This document shows positions 1-9,286 of a stretch of 64,000 nucleotides of DNA, piece by piece (position 1 is the first letter of the stretch; every line of letters starts with the position of its first letter). The stretch is from Solimonas marina (GTDB lineage Bacteria > Pseudomonadota > Gammaproteobacteria > Nevskiales > Nevskiaceae), in NCBI RefSeq assembly GCF_012241385.1, contig NZ_JAAVXB010000002.1, forward strand, positions 496,001 to 560,000, given 5' to 3'. The position numbers and the translations under genes are program-made. The notes below the pieces were generated by a model. It was not told the origin of the DNA, searched no databases, and saw only the letters and a list, made by a program, of their open reading frames with translations.

Positions 1-901
1 GGCCGTCCGGCGAGAACTGCGGGGTGGTGTCGGTGGCTTCGTTGCCTTGGGTCAGATTCTGCGGCTGCTTCGAGCCGTCGCTGGGCACCTGCCACAGATC
101 GAGGTTGGTGCTCCAGGCCTCGGTCTTGCCGGCGATGCGCGCGGTGAACACCACGGTCTTGCCGTCCGGCGAGAACGTGTATTCGGAGTCGTCGCCGAAC
201 GGCTTGCTCGGCACGTCGCCGTCGATGTCCTGGCTCAGCAGCACCGGCGCCCCGATCTTGCCGTCGGTGCCGAGCGTGGCCGCGAACAGCTGCGAGCGCG
301 TGCCGGTCGACCAGGTATCCCAGTGGCGGATGAACAGGCGGTCGTAGACCGTGCCGGTGCTTTTGCGCGCGGCGGCTTCGTCGAACTTCTTCTTGCTGCA
401 GGCGATGTCGCCCTGGCACTCGGGATAGATCTCGAGCGAGAACGCGACGCGCTGGCCGTCCGGCGCCAGCATGAAGGTCGAGACGTCGAGCGGCAGCGCG
501 GTGACCGGCTGCGCCTCGCCGCCGCGCATGTCGAGCTTCCAGACCTGGCTGGAGCCGCTGCGCGACGACAGGAAGTAGAGGGCCGAACCGTCCGGCGCCC
601 AGCGCGGGCTGTTGCTCGACGCCGGGCCGCTGGTCATCGGCCGCGACTGCTTCGTCGCCAGATCCATCAGCCAGATCTGCGTGATGCCCTTGTTGGCGTC
701 GTAGTCGGTGCTGCGCAGCGTGTAGGCGACGGACTTGCCGTCCGGCGACAGGCGCGGGTCGGAAATGCGCTGGAGGGTGACGAGATCCATCGCGGTGATC
801 GCGCGCGGATCGTGTTTGTTGGAATGCATGGTCGAGCTGGCGCCGAAAGCGGAAAGTGACATCGTGGCGAGCACTGCGCCCGCGAGCAAACGTTTCATCA
901 T
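1..901 (-). CDS. S9 family peptidase (DPP IV/acylaminoacyl-peptidase type), 5' part
   Basis: This is the N-terminal part, about 300 codons, of a secreted peptidase of the prolyl oligopeptidase family; the gene runs off the left edge. Translation from the double ATG (MMKRLL...) gives a short signal peptide ending near LSAFGA. It then shows repeated TolB/WD40-like blades with the recurrent pattern SPDGK (LSPDGKSVAYTL, WAPDGSALYF, FSPDGKTVVFTA), which is the beta-propeller domain that precedes the alpha/beta hydrolase domain. The catalytic Ser-Asp-His lie outside the window, so activity cannot be judged. It is transcribed divergently from the peptide transporter at 1095. A periplasmic peptidase next to an oligopeptide importer suggests peptide use as nutrient; that link is inference. 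Confidence 0.85.
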   Translation of the reverse strand, partial: MMKRLLAGAVLATMSLSAFGASSTMHSNKHDPRAITAMDLVTLQRISDPRLSPDGKSVAYTLRSTDYDANKGITQIWLMDLATKQSRPMTSGPASSNSPRWAPDGSALYFLSSRSGSSQVWKLDMRGGEAQPVTALPLDVSTFMLAPDGQRVAFSLEIYPECQGDIACSKKKFDEAAARKSTGTVYDRLFIRHWDTWSTGTRSQLFAATLGTDGKIGAPVLLSQDIDGDVPSKPFGDDSEYTFSPDGKTVVFTARIAGKTEAWSTNLDLWQVPSDGSKQPQNLTQGNEATDTTPQFSPDG

Positions 902-1094
902 GGTCCCTGTAACGTGGCCCGGTCCCACCCGGTGGTCGGGCATGGTAAACCGCGTGCTGCGCTGGGGACTGAGGGAAAACCCGCTGCCGCAGCGCAGCAT
1001 CGGCAGCGACACTGTCGCCACCGTCAGCGGCGCGGCCCGATGCGGCCGGTTTGTCGCGCGGCGTGCCCGCGCTCACCACATGAAACAGGATCCG

Positions 1095-2693
1095 ATGACC
1101 GACGCCGCCCTGTCCGACGCCCTCCCGCGCACGGATTTTCTCGGCCACCCGAAAGGCCTCTACGTCTGCTTCTTCACCGAGATGTGGGAGCGCTTCTCGT
1201 TCTACGGCATGAAGGCGCTGCTGCTGCTGTATCTGATCAAGTACCACCGCTTTTCCGACGATCACGGCTACAACCTGATCGGTGCCTACGGCGGCCTGGT
1301 CTACGCGGCGCCGGTGTTCGGCGGCCTGGTCGCCGACCGCTGGCTGGGCATGCGCAAGAGCATCCTGCTCGGCGGCGTGCTGCTGTGCCTGGGGCATTTT
1401 GCGATGGCGGTGGAAGGGCATCCGGCGCGCGTCGTCGACGGCGTGGTGATGCGCGACACGCGCGCGCTGCAGGTCTTCTACTTCGCGCTGGCGCTGATCA
1501 TCGTCGGCGTCGGCTTTCTCAAGGCCAATGTTTCGACGCTGGTCGGCAAGCTCTACGCCGAGCAGGATCCGCGGCGCGAGGCCGGTTTTTCGATCTACTA
1601 CGCCGGCGTCAATCTCGGTGGCGTGATTTCCGGCGTGCTGTGCGGCTGGCTCGGTGAGACCTTCGGCTGGGGCTACGGCTTCGGTGCTGCCGGTGTCGGC
1701 ATGCTGTTCGGTCTGGCGACCTTCGTCTACGGACAGCGCTATCTGCTCGGCCGCGCCGAGCCGCCCGATGCGCCGCGCCTGCGCGAGCGTCTGCTCGCCG
1801 GCCTGTCGCGCGAAACCTGGATTTACGTCGCCACCTTCGGCGGCGTGTTGGTCGGCTGGCAGCTGATCCAGCGCCATTCGCTGATGCTGGACGTGCCGGG
1901 CCTGCCGCAGATGAGCGCGGTGTTGTGGGGCATGCATGCGATCTCCGTCGTGCTGCTCGGCTGGATCGCGTGGTTTCTGATCTTTCGCTGCAATCGGGTG
2001 CAGCGCCAGCAGATGCTGGTGTTGCTGGTGCTGATCGTCTGCTGCCTGGTGTTCTTCACGCTCTACGAGCAGACCTACGGCTCGTGGCTGCTGTTCTCGG
2101 ATCGCGTGATGAATCGCGAGACGAATCTGTTCGGCTGGCACTACGAGTGGACGGCCGGACAGCTGACCTCGCTGGGTTCGCTGTTCATCCTGCTGCTGGC
2201 GCCGATCCTGGCCTGGCTGTGGCCGCGGCTCGACCGGCTCGGCATCAACCCGAGCAAGCCGATGAAGTCGGCGCTGGGCCTGATCGTCGCCGGCCTCGCG
2301 TTCCTGGTGCTGGTCTGGAGCGCGCGCCATCCGCAGGCCAACGGCATGACGGCGCTGTGGTGCTTCGTGCTCGCGTACTTCGTGCTTGAAGTGGGCGAGA
2401 TGCTGCTGTCGCCGATCGGCCTGGCGGCGGTGACCGAGCTGTCGGTGCCGAGCGTCATGGGCGTGATGATGGGCGCCTGGTGGCTCGGCACCGCGTACTC
2501 GGAAGTGCTCGCCGCGCTGCTCGGCAAGCTGTCGGCGATCCAGTTGCCGGAAGACGGCGCGATCGTCGTCGCCGATGCCTTGGCGAAGTACGACGCGCTG
2601 TTTGTCTACTCGGCGAAGATCGGCATCGCCGCCGGCCTGCTGATCCTGCTGCTGACGCCGCTGCTCAAGCGCGGCATGCACGGCGCGAAGTAA
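1095..2693 (+). CDS. POT/PTR family proton-dependent oligopeptide transporter
   Basis: Inner-membrane symporter of the MFS-related POT family, importing di- and tripeptides with protons. Near the N terminus the family motif ExxERFxxYG appears as EMWERFSFYG, followed by many hydrophobic helices. The PTR2-type segment YYAGVNLGGVISG supports the family. At about 530 residues it has the usual length of DtpA-like proteins. The start at 1095 (MTDAALSD) has AGGA four bases upstream; an in-frame ATG at 1080 (MKQDPMTD) is the alternative. The open frame continues further upstream but lacks homology there. Its 3' end overlaps the convergent protease gene by 29 bp. Confidence 0.92.
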   Translation: MTDAALSDALPRTDFLGHPKGLYVCFFTEMWERFSFYGMKALLLLYLIKYHRFSDDHGYNLIGAYGGLVYAAPVFGGLVADRWLGMRKSILLGGVLLCLGHFAMAVEGHPARVVDGVVMRDTRALQVFYFALALIIVGVGFLKANVSTLVGKLYAEQDPRREAGFSIYYAGVNLGGVISGVLCGWLGETFGWGYGFGAAGVGMLFGLATFVYGQRYLLGRAEPPDAPRLRERLLAGLSRETWIYVATFGGVLVGWQLIQRHSLMLDVPGLPQMSAVLWGMHAISVVLLGWIAWFLIFRCNRVQRQQMLVLLVLIVCCLVFFTLYEQTYGSWLLFSDRVMNRETNLFGWHYEWTAGQLTSLGSLFILLLAPILAWLWPRLDRLGINPSKPMKSALGLIVAGLAFLVLVWSARHPQANGMTALWCFVLAYFVLEVGEMLLSPIGLAAVTELSVPSVMGVMMGAWWLGTAYSEVLAALLGKLSAIQLPEDGAIVVADALAKYDALFVYSAKIGIAAGLLILLLTPLLKRGMHGAK

Positions 2694-4128
2694 ACCTTCG
2701 CGCCAGGCCGATCAGCAGCAGCGGCAGTACGCCGAGGCCGAGGCTGCCGCCACCGCCGCCCGAATCGCTGCTGCTGCTGCCTCCGGTGGTCGAGCCCGTG
2801 CAGTCGACGGGATCGGCACTGCCGGGATCCTTGCCGTCGACCGTCGTGCAGCCGCTGTCGGCGGCTAGCGCGGTCTGCAGTGTGGTGCCGGTCGAGCTGG
2901 CGGCGGTCCAGGCCGCATCGAGACGTGCGTAGTAGTCGGCCTGGCCGTTGTTGGCGGTGCCGATGGCGGCGCAGGCGCCGGAACCGCCGGACAGGGTGCC
3001 GACCACACGGTGACTCTGGTTCAGCAACCCCGATCCGGACGAGCCTTCCTCGGTCGTGCCCTGCGCCCAGTAGACCTGCCAGGTATTCGAGGTGAAGTCG
3101 CCGAAGTCGACGTTGTTCTGCGCAGTCGCCGGGGTGCTGTAGGTGCTGATTTTCTTGTCGTCACCGGCCGGGTGATGAATCGTCACGCCTGACGTCGGCG
3201 CCGTGCCGCTGGCGTCCCAGCCGGCGTAGTAGACGTTGTAGCTGCTCGGCGGCGTCGAAGCGAGCTGGAACAGAGTGTAGTCGGTCACCGTCGTGCCGCT
3301 GGTACCGGCCACCAATGCGCTGCCGCGAATGTTTTCCGAGACCGAGCCATAGCTGCCAGTTCCGCAGCCGCTGCGCTCGACGTTGAAATAGGCGTAGGTC
3401 GACGTCACGGTGCTGGCGGTGACGTCGCAGTGATGCGCCGTGAGGATCAGCGGCCGGTCGTCCTGCTCGGCATTGTTGACGAGGGTGCCCGAGCACAGAT
3501 AGCTGCCGCCGGTTTCGGCGATCTGCAGCAGCACGACGGCGCGGATGTCGTCGCGCCAGTCGTCGCCGGCCGAGCAGGCGACGTCGATTTCGCAGGCGCC
3601 GGAGGTGCCGTTGGTGCTCGAAAAGCTCTTGCTGCTGAACGGGCGATAGGCGTGATAGGCGGTGGTGACGTCGAGTGCGAAGTCGCTTTTTTCGCCGCTC
3701 GGCATGCGCGCTTCCAGCACGGCGTCGTCGCTGCGCACGATCGGCGTCCAGAACGTGCCGTTGTCGGCCGCGGTATACGGGCCCTGCACGTCGGCGCCGC
3801 CGTCGCTGTACAGATACAGCTTGGCGTCGGCCGGCAGCTGCAGGTTCTTGATCGCGAAGCTCATCGAGTCGGCGCCGCTCGACGCGACCCGCAGGCGCCA
3901 GCGCGCAGTACCGGTCTCCGGCTCGTCCCAGCTGCCACTGTCGGCCGTCGCATTCATGCCGACGCCGACCGCGAACTGCAGCGGGTCGCTCTTGGCGGCG
4001 GCGACCGCGGATTTGACGATCTTGGCGTCGAGTTGCACCAGCGCGACGTTGCCCAGGTCCGAAACATCGGGCGTGTAGGCCCACGCGGAGGGCGAGAGGG
4101 CCAGCAGGAGCAGCAGCAGTCGGCGCAT
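2665..4128 (-). CDS. Secreted trypsin-like serine protease with GlyGly-CTERM tail
   Basis: An exported endopeptidase resembling the lysyl endopeptidase/trypsin group. It starts with a signal peptide (MRRLLLLLLALSPSAWA), followed by an N-terminal propeptide-like beta domain of about 150 residues. The protease domain has a His motif LILTAHHCD, an Asp in TDYTLFQL and the Ser in GSSGSGLLNQ, so the catalytic triad looks intact. The C terminus is a Ser/Gly-rich linker, then GGGGSLGLGVLPLLLIGLARRF: a Gly-Gly motif, one membrane segment and a basic end. This matches the GlyGly-CTERM signal that rhombosortase cleaves in type II-secreted proteins. No rhombosortase is in the window. The propeptide-like part resembles the lipoprotein at 34466-35023. 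Confidence 0.88.
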   Translation of the reverse strand: MRRLLLLLLALSPSAWAYTPDVSDLGNVALVQLDAKIVKSAVAAAKSDPLQFAVGVGMNATADSGSWDEPETGTARWRLRVASSGADSMSFAIKNLQLPADAKLYLYSDGGADVQGPYTAADNGTFWTPIVRSDDAVLEARMPSGEKSDFALDVTTAYHAYRPFSSKSFSSTNGTSGACEIDVACSAGDDWRDDIRAVVLLQIAETGGSYLCSGTLVNNAEQDDRPLILTAHHCDVTASTVTSTYAYFNVERSGCGTGSYGSVSENIRGSALVAGTSGTTVTDYTLFQLASTPPSSYNVYYAGWDASGTAPTSGVTIHHPAGDDKKISTYSTPATAQNNVDFGDFTSNTWQVYWAQGTTEEGSSGSGLLNQSHRVVGTLSGGSGACAAIGTANNGQADYYARLDAAWTAASSTGTTLQTALAADSGCTTVDGKDPGSADPVDCTGSTTGGSSSSDSGGGGGSLGLGVLPLLLIGLARRFTSRRACRA

Positions 4129-4256
4129 GCGTCAGGACTCGATCCAGGATTTGATCGCCACTGTAGCGGCTTCGTCCGCCATTCTCGTGACGTTTTTCCC
4201 TCAGCGCGACGGCCGGTTGCTGCCGGCCGGACGACCGGTGCCGCGCGCAGCCGGCG

Positions 4257-5168
4257 TCAGGCGCTGGGGCTCTCGACCAGCGTGATGGCGGCGCCGCCCT
4301 CCAGGCTCAGGCGGCGTTCCCGGGCGCCGAGCTGCAAGACCAGCGTCGCCACCGACAGGCCGTCGCCATCATCGACGGCATCGACGATCTCGCCGGCTGC
4401 CTGGGTTTCGCCGTCGGCGAAGATCGCGCTGCCGGGCGCCGGCGCCGCGGCGGCAATACGGGCGGTGAACATGCGCCGCTTGAGCTGGCCGAGATAGTGC
4501 AGGCGGGCGATGATTTCTTGGCCGGTGTAACAGCCCTTGTCGAAGCTGATGCCGCCGAGCTGGTCGAGATTGGCCATCTGCGCGACGAAGTGATCGCTGG
4601 TCTCGGGCCAGACCACGGGCACGCCGGCGTCGATGTCGGCGCGGCGCCAGTGCGTGCCTTCGGCCGTCAGGCCCGGCGGCGGCAGCCGGGCTCGCAGCGC
4701 GGCGATAGCGTCGGCCGCGCCGAGCACGCTGTAGCGTGGTGACGTACCCAGACGGCGGACGACGGTCAGGCCGTTCGCGCCGGCGGCGCAGGCCAGCGGC
4801 GCCTCAGGTGCCGGCAGGTCCAGCGCAGCCAAGGCATCCGCGGCGCCGTCGCCGAGCACGGCCAGGGCGTCGATGTCGTCGGCCCGGACGATGGTCACTT
4901 TCGAGCGCAGTACGAACATCTTCAGGCGCTTGAGCGTGGCCTCGGCGATGGCGCGTGGCAATTCGATGAAGATTTCGTCATGCACGCGGACCAGCAGCAG
5001 CACCGCCAGCATCCGCCCTTTGGCGCTGTTGTAACTAGAAATCTGAGCGTTTTCCGTGCTCAGGCGGCCGATGTCATTGCTCAGCTGACCCTGCAGGAAG
5101 GTCTCGGCGTCGGCGCCGGAGATACGTAGCCAGACGCGTTCGGTGGTGTCGGTGATCAACGAATTCAT
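4257..5168 (-). CDS. ygfZ: Folate-binding tRNA-modifying protein YgfZ/GcvT-like
   Basis: A YgfZ (COG0354, IBA57-like) protein of 303 residues that supports maturation of certain Fe-S enzymes and is linked to tRNA thiomethylation by MiaB in E. coli. The family motif K-G-C-[FY]-T-G-Q-E is present as KGCYTGQE near residue 209, inside a GcvT-like folate-binding fold. The start ATG at 5168 lies 32 bp from the divergent SDHAF4-like gene. Because SdhB needs Fe-S clusters, the location beside the succinate dehydrogenase locus fits functionally, but co-regulation is inference. Confidence 0.9.
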   Translation of the reverse strand: MNSLITDTTERVWLRISGADAETFLQGQLSNDIGRLSTENAQISSYNSAKGRMLAVLLLVRVHDEIFIELPRAIAEATLKRLKMFVLRSKVTIVRADDIDALAVLGDGAADALAALDLPAPEAPLACAAGANGLTVVRRLGTSPRYSVLGAADAIAALRARLPPPGLTAEGTHWRRADIDAGVPVVWPETSDHFVAQMANLDQLGGISFDKGCYTGQEIIARLHYLGQLKRRMFTARIAAAAPAPGSAIFADGETQAAGEIVDAVDDGDGLSVATLVLQLGARERRLSLEGGAAITLVESPSA

Positions 5169-5200
5169 TGCGGGGGATGCTGGAAATTTGTCACACTATT

Positions 5201-5458
5201 ATGGATGCATTGCCCGCTCTTCCCATCGCAGACCTTCTCGAAAGCGTGAGTTCGCCCAAGACCGAAATCCCGCCCGCGTCTGCAACGTCGGACGCCATCC
5301 CGCTGGCTGATCTGCTGAAGCGGGAACAGGCCTCGACGGCCGAAGAGGCCGCGCCGCCGCCTGCCGAGCCGGTCCGCGAGATCGGCGGACGCCGCGATGG
5401 ACCCGAACCCACACGCTATGGCGACTGGGAAAAGAACGGCCGCTGCATCGATTTCTAA
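5201..5458 (+). CDS. Succinate dehydrogenase assembly factor 4-like protein (DUF1674)
   Basis: A small protein of 85 residues whose C terminus, EIGGRRDGPEPTRYGDWEK followed by NGRCIDF, is the diagnostic DUF1674/SDHAF4 motif. In mitochondria SDHAF4 binds flavinylated SdhA, limits reactive oxygen and aids assembly with SdhB. The N-terminal 55 residues are variable and probably disordered. It lies 47 bp upstream of sdhC on the same strand, as expected for an SDH assembly factor. The start is uncertain: ATG at 5201 gives MDALPALP; an ATG at 5177 and a TTG at 5168 are in frame but would crowd or overlap the divergent ygfZ start. Confidence 0.82.
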   Translation: MDALPALPIADLLESVSSPKTEIPPASATSDAIPLADLLKREQASTAEEAAPPPAEPVREIGGRRDGPEPTRYGDWEKNGRCIDF

Positions 5459-5505
5459 AACGATCAATCGCGCACAACGAACGTCACGTCCCGATGGGAG
5501 CCGGA

Positions 5506-5907
5506 ATGAGTACGAAAACACCGCCACAGAGTCGCCCCCTGTCGCCCTTCATGCTGGGGCAGTACTACCGGTTCCAGTGGTCCTCGCTGCTCAGCATCAT
5601 CCATCGCGTGACCGGTGTCGGCCTGACGCTCGGCTCGGTGCTGGTGGCGCTGTGGCTGATCGCGCTGGCCGGCGGTCCGTCGTGGTACACCCCGGTTGCC
5701 GGTCTGCTGCACAGCTGGTTCGTGCAGCTGCTGCTGGCGGCCTGGACCTGGGCGCTGATGTATCACCTGTGCAACGGCATCCGCCATCTGTTCTGGGACA
5801 TCGGCCGTGGCTTCGAACTGAAGACCGCGCGCGCGTCCGGCTACGTGATGGTGGCTTCCTCGTTCATCCTGACCGTCCTTGTCTGGGCGGTCGCCTGCGT
5901 CGCCTAA
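5506..5907 (+). CDS. sdhC: Succinate dehydrogenase cytochrome b556 subunit
   Basis: Membrane-anchor subunit of complex II, about 133 residues with three transmembrane helices, holding the quinone site and the haem b together with SdhD. The N-terminal motif SIIHRVTGVGLTLG matches the SdhC signature SxxHRxTG. The segment HLCNGIRHLFWD carries the conserved haem-ligand histidine region. The start ATG at 5506 follows a GGGAG-rich ribosome site; the in-frame ATG at 5494 is upstream of that site and less likely. It is the first gene of sdhCDAB. Confidence 0.95.
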   Translation: MSTKTPPQSRPLSPFMLGQYYRFQWSSLLSIIHRVTGVGLTLGSVLVALWLIALAGGPSWYTPVAGLLHSWFVQLLLAAWTWALMYHLCNGIRHLFWDIGRGFELKTARASGYVMVASSFILTVLVWAVACVA

Positions 5908-5917
5908 GGAGCGGATC

Positions 5918-6313
5918 ATGGCCAAGACTTCCGAAGATCTGCGTTCCCCGCTGTCCCGTGCCCGCGGGCTCGGCTCGGCCAAGGACGGCGTTCATCATTT
6001 CTGGGTGCAGCGCGTTTCGGCGCTCGCCCTGATTCCGCTGGCGCTGTGGTTCGCGTTCTCGATCGCGATGCTCGCCACCGGCCCGGCCGACTACTTCTCG
6101 GTCCGTCACTGGGTGTCGGCGCCGTCGGTCGCCGTGGTGCTCGTGCTGTTCCTCGGCACGGCCCTCTACCACTCGGTGCTCGGTCTGCAGGAAGTGATCG
6201 TCGACTACACCGGCGGTTCGATGCGTCTGACCTTGCTGCTGCTGTCGAAGCTGCTGCATGCCGTCGTCGCTGCCGCGGCGATCTTCGCCGTGCTGAAGAT
6301 CGCGCTGGCCTGA
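5918..6313 (+). CDS. sdhD: Succinate dehydrogenase hydrophobic membrane anchor subunit
   Basis: Second membrane anchor of complex II, 131 residues with three transmembrane helices. The motif [14 protein letters not shown] contains the expected haem-ligand histidine and the GLQxVIxDY family signature. The start at 5918 (MAKTSEDL) sits right behind AAGGAG, ten bases after the sdhC stop, so the two are translated as a pair. The frame is open further upstream, inside sdhC, but has no ribosome site there. Confidence 0.94.
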   Translation: MAKTSEDLRSPLSRARGLGSAKDGVHHFWVQRVSALALIPLALWFAFSIAMLATGPADYFSVRHWVSAPSVAVVLVLFLGTALYHSVLGLQEVIVDYTGGSMRLTLLLLSKLLHAVVAAAAIFAVLKIALA

Positions 6314-6350
6314 TCGGCCGCGCCGCATCCAAAACAGGATTAACGCACCC

Positions 6351-8144
6351 ATGTCCGCTTACGAAATCGTTCATCACGAATACGACGCGATCGTTGTCGG
6401 CGCCGGTGGCGCCGGCCTGCGCGCCACGCTCGGCCTGGCCGAGGCCGGCCTGAAGACCGCCAACATCACCAAGCTGTTCCCGACGCGTTCGCACACCGTC
6501 GCCGCGCAGGGCGGTATCTCCGCCGCGCTGTCGAACATGGGCCGCGACGACTGGCGCTGGCACTTCTACGACACCGTCAAGGGCTCGGACTGGCTCGGCG
6601 ACCAGGACGCCATCCAGTACATGACGCGCGAGGCCATCCCCGCGATCATCGAGCTCGAACACTACGGCGTGCCGTTCTCGCGTACGCCGGAAGGCAAGAT
6701 CTACCAGCGTCCGTTCGGCGGCATGACCACCGAATTCGGCAAGGGACCGCCGGCGCAGCGCACCTGCGCGGCCGCCGACCGTACCGGCCACGCCATGCTG
6801 CACACGCTCTATCAGCAGTCGCTGAAGTGCAAGGCGCAGTTCTTCATCGAGTACTTCGCGCTCGACCTGCTGACCGACGACGACGGTTCGATCAAGGGCG
6901 TGCTGGCGTGGGACATGGCGACCGGCCAGTTGCATCGTTTCCGTGCGCACCTCGTCATCCTCGCCACCGGCGGCTACGGCCGTGCGTACTTCTCGGCGAC
7001 CTCGGCCCATACCTGCACCGGCGACGGTGGCGGCATGGTGCTGCGTGCCGGCCTGCCGCTGCAGGATCTGGAGTTCGTGCAGTTCCACCCGACCGGCATC
7101 TACGGTTCGGGCTGCCTGATCACGGAAGGCGCGCGCGGTGAAGGCGGCTACCTGACCAACAAGAACGGCGAACGCTTCATGGAGCGCTACGCGCCGAGCG
7201 TCAAGGACCTGGCGCCGCGTGACATGGTCAGCCGCGCGATGGCCACCGAAATCCGCGAAGGCCGCGGCGTCGGCGAAGAAGCCGACCACATTCATCTGCA
7301 CCTCGAGCACCTCGGTCCGGAAGTGCTGCATCAGCGCCTGCCGGGCATCTCGGAGTCGGCGAAGATCTTCGCCGGCGTCGACGTCACCAAGGAACCGATC
7401 CCGGTGGTGCCGACCGTGCACTACAACATGGGCGGCATCCCGACGCTGCATACCGGCGAAGTGGTCACGCTCAAGGACGGTAACCCGGACTCGGTCGTGC
7501 CGGGCCTGATGGCGGTCGGCGAAGCGGCCTGCGTGTCGGTGCACGGCGCCAACCGTCTCGGCTCCAACTCGCTGCTCGACCTCGTGGTCTTCGGTCGCGC
7601 CGCGGCGATCCGCGCCGCCGAGCTGGTCAAGCCGGGCATGGCGCACAAGAAGATTTCCAGCACGTCCGAAGAAAAGGCGCTGGCGCGCCTCGACAAGTTC
7701 CGCAACTCGAAGGGCGAGACGCGTACCGCGAAGATTCGCCTCGACATGCAGAAGACGATGCAGAAGCACTGCGCCGTGTTCCGCGACGGCCCGACGATGC
7801 AGGAAGGCGTCGACGTGCTCAAGGGCGTGATCGACAACTTCAACAACGACCTGTCGGTGTCGGACCGTGGCATGGTCTGGAACTCGGACCTGGTCGAGAC
7901 GCTGGAGCTCGACAACCTGCTCGGCCAGGCGCTGCTGACCATCGTCGGCGCCGAGAACCGCAAGGAATCGCGCGGCGCACATGCGCGCGACGACATCAAG
8001 GATCGTGACGACGGCGAATGGATGAAGCACACGCTTGCCTGGCGCACCGCCGACAAGGACGTGAGCATTGATTTCCGTCCGGTGCACATGCAGCCGCTCG
8101 ACAGCGAAGTCGAGCACATCCCGCCGGTTGCTCGTAAGTACTAA
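6351..8144 (+). CDS. sdhA: Succinate dehydrogenase flavoprotein subunit
   Basis: Catalytic subunit of complex II, oxidising succinate to fumarate and passing electrons to SdhB. It is 597 residues, the usual length. The N-terminal dinucleotide-binding motif is [17 protein letters not shown]. The covalent FAD attachment histidine is in [10 protein letters not shown] (about residue 48). The substrate-site segments [11 protein letters not shown] and [18 protein letters not shown] are present. FAD attachment would be assisted by SdhE (at 9020) and, by analogy, the SDHAF4-like protein (at 5201) from the same locus. A long open frame on the opposite strand is a codon-usage shadow. Confidence 0.97.
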   Translation: MSAYEIVHHEYDAIVVGAGGAGLRATLGLAEAGLKTANITKLFPTRSHTVAAQGGISAALSNMGRDDWRWHFYDTVKGSDWLGDQDAIQYMTREAIPAIIELEHYGVPFSRTPEGKIYQRPFGGMTTEFGKGPPAQRTCAAADRTGHAMLHTLYQQSLKCKAQFFIEYFALDLLTDDDGSIKGVLAWDMATGQLHRFRAHLVILATGGYGRAYFSATSAHTCTGDGGGMVLRAGLPLQDLEFVQFHPTGIYGSGCLITEGARGEGGYLTNKNGERFMERYAPSVKDLAPRDMVSRAMATEIREGRGVGEEADHIHLHLEHLGPEVLHQRLPGISESAKIFAGVDVTKEPIPVVPTVHYNMGGIPTLHTGEVVTLKDGNPDSVVPGLMAVGEAACVSVHGANRLGSNSLLDLVVFGRAAAIRAAELVKPGMAHKKISSTSEEKALARLDKFRNSKGETRTAKIRLDMQKTMQKHCAVFRDGPTMQEGVDVLKGVIDNFNNDLSVSDRGMVWNSDLVETLELDNLLGQALLTIVGAENRKESRGAHARDDIKDRDDGEWMKHTLAWRTADKDVSIDFRPVHMQPLDSEVEHIPPVARKY

Positions 8145-8170
8145 GCCTTCAGCTAAGGAAGATCCCAGCC

Positions 8171-8956
8171 ATGGCTCAATTGACTCTGCCGCAGAACTCG
8201 AAGATCGACAAGAAGGCCGGTAAGACCTTCAAGGCGCCGGCCGGCGCGAAGGACGTGAAGACCTTCAAGATCTATCGCTACGATCCGGAAGCGGGCGGCA
8301 ACCCGCGCGTCGACAGCTACGAGATCGACATGGCCGCCTGCGGCCCGATGGTTCTCGACGCGCTGATCAAGATCAAGAACGAGGTCGACTCGACGGTCAC
8401 GTTCCGCCGCTCGTGCCGCGAAGGCATCTGCGGTTCGTGCGCGATGAACATCGACGGCACCAACACGCTGGCGTGCATCAAGCCCTGCGAAGACATCAAG
8501 GGCGACGCCAAGATCTATCCGCTGCCGCACATGCCGGTGGTCAAGGATCTGGTGCCGGACCTGACGCACTTCTACGCGCAGCTGGCGTCGATCGAGCCGT
8601 GGCTGAAGACCGATTCGGCGGCGCCGACGCGCGAGCGTCTGCAGTCCGAAGAGGACCGCGCCAAGCTCGACGGCCTCTACGAGTGCATCCTCTGCGCGTG
8701 CTGCTCGACGAGCTGCCCGAGCTACTGGTGGAACGGCGACCGTTATCTCGGTCCGGCGATCCTGCTGCAGGCCTACCGCTGGCTGGTCGATTCGCGCGAC
8801 GAAGCGACCGGCGAACGTCTCGACGCGCTCGAGGATCCGTTCAAGCTGTATCGCTGCCATACCATCATGAACTGTTCGCAGACCTGCCCCAAGGGTCTGA
8901 ATCCGGCCAAGGCGATTGCCGAGACCAAGAAGATGATGGTGGAACGCGTCATCTGA
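8171..8956 (+). CDS. sdhB: Succinate dehydrogenase iron-sulfur subunit
   Basis: Electron-transfer subunit of complex II, 261 residues. The [2Fe-2S] ligands lie in [13 protein letters not shown] with the later TLAC. The [4Fe-4S] ligands are in [12 protein letters not shown] and the [3Fe-4S] ligands in [14 protein letters not shown]. The N terminus has an extension of about 25 basic residues before the usual FKIYRYDPE start. The gene follows sdhA by 26 bp with AAGGAAG before the start. It is followed by a hairpin (8978-8999) before sdhE. Confidence 0.97.
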   Translation: MAQLTLPQNSKIDKKAGKTFKAPAGAKDVKTFKIYRYDPEAGGNPRVDSYEIDMAACGPMVLDALIKIKNEVDSTVTFRRSCREGICGSCAMNIDGTNTLACIKPCEDIKGDAKIYPLPHMPVVKDLVPDLTHFYAQLASIEPWLKTDSAAPTRERLQSEEDRAKLDGLYECILCACCSTSCPSYWWNGDRYLGPAILLQAYRWLVDSRDEATGERLDALEDPFKLYRCHTIMNCSQTCPKGLNPAKAIAETKKMMVERVI

Positions 8957-8977
8957 TGTTCGTTGATGAAGCTCCCG

Positions 8978-8999
8978 AGGGCGGCCGCAAGGCCGCCTT
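8978..8999 (+). terminator. GC-rich stem-loop between sdhB and sdhE
   Basis: A nine-pair stem (one G-T pair) closes a GCAA tetraloop at 8987-8990. Only a weak T-containing stretch (TTCGTGTTT) follows, so it may be a partial terminator or an mRNA-stabilising 3' hairpin that sets sdhCDAB levels above sdhE. The sequence shows the structure; the function is inferred. Confidence 0.45.
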
Positions 9000-9019
9000 C
9001 GTGTTTGCGGAGAAGTGAA

Positions 9020-9256
9020 GTGAGTGATGAAGGACGCCTGCGCTGGCTGCTGCGGCGCGGCATGAAGGAACTCGACGTGCTGATGGAGCGCTATTACGCG
9101 CACCGTTTCCACGAGGCGCCGGCGGACGAGAAGGGCGAATTCCTGCGTCTGGTGACCTTGGCCGAAGATCCGGACATCTGGGCCTGGGTCATGGGCTATG
9201 ACACGGTGCCCGACGATTACGCCGTCATCATCGAGCAGTTGCGCGTCTACCGCTGA
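9020..9256 (+). CDS. sdhE: FAD assembly factor SdhE (SDHAF2/YgfY)
   Basis: A small cytoplasmic protein (78 residues) that promotes covalent flavinylation of SdhA. The family motif RGxxE is present as RRGMKELD, followed by LMERYYAHRF and the conserved FLRLVTLAEDPDIWAWVMG. The chosen start is GTG at 9020 (VSDEGRLRWLLRRG), preceded by GGAGAAG; the longer open frame from 8963 runs through the sdhB 3' hairpin and lacks homology. It is followed 30 bp on by a YgfX-like gene, as in the E. coli ygfXY pair. Confidence 0.93.
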   Translation: MSDEGRLRWLLRRGMKELDVLMERYYAHRFHEAPADEKGEFLRLVTLAEDPDIWAWVMGYDTVPDDYAVIIEQLRVYR

Positions 9257-9286
9257 CGCGTCGCCGACCCGACGAGCAAGACGCGC

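Noticed and set aside
5916-8117. A 733-codon open frame opposite sdhD/sdhA
   Set aside because: It is antisense to well-supported genes and made of His/Arg/Asp/Val-rich shadow sequence.
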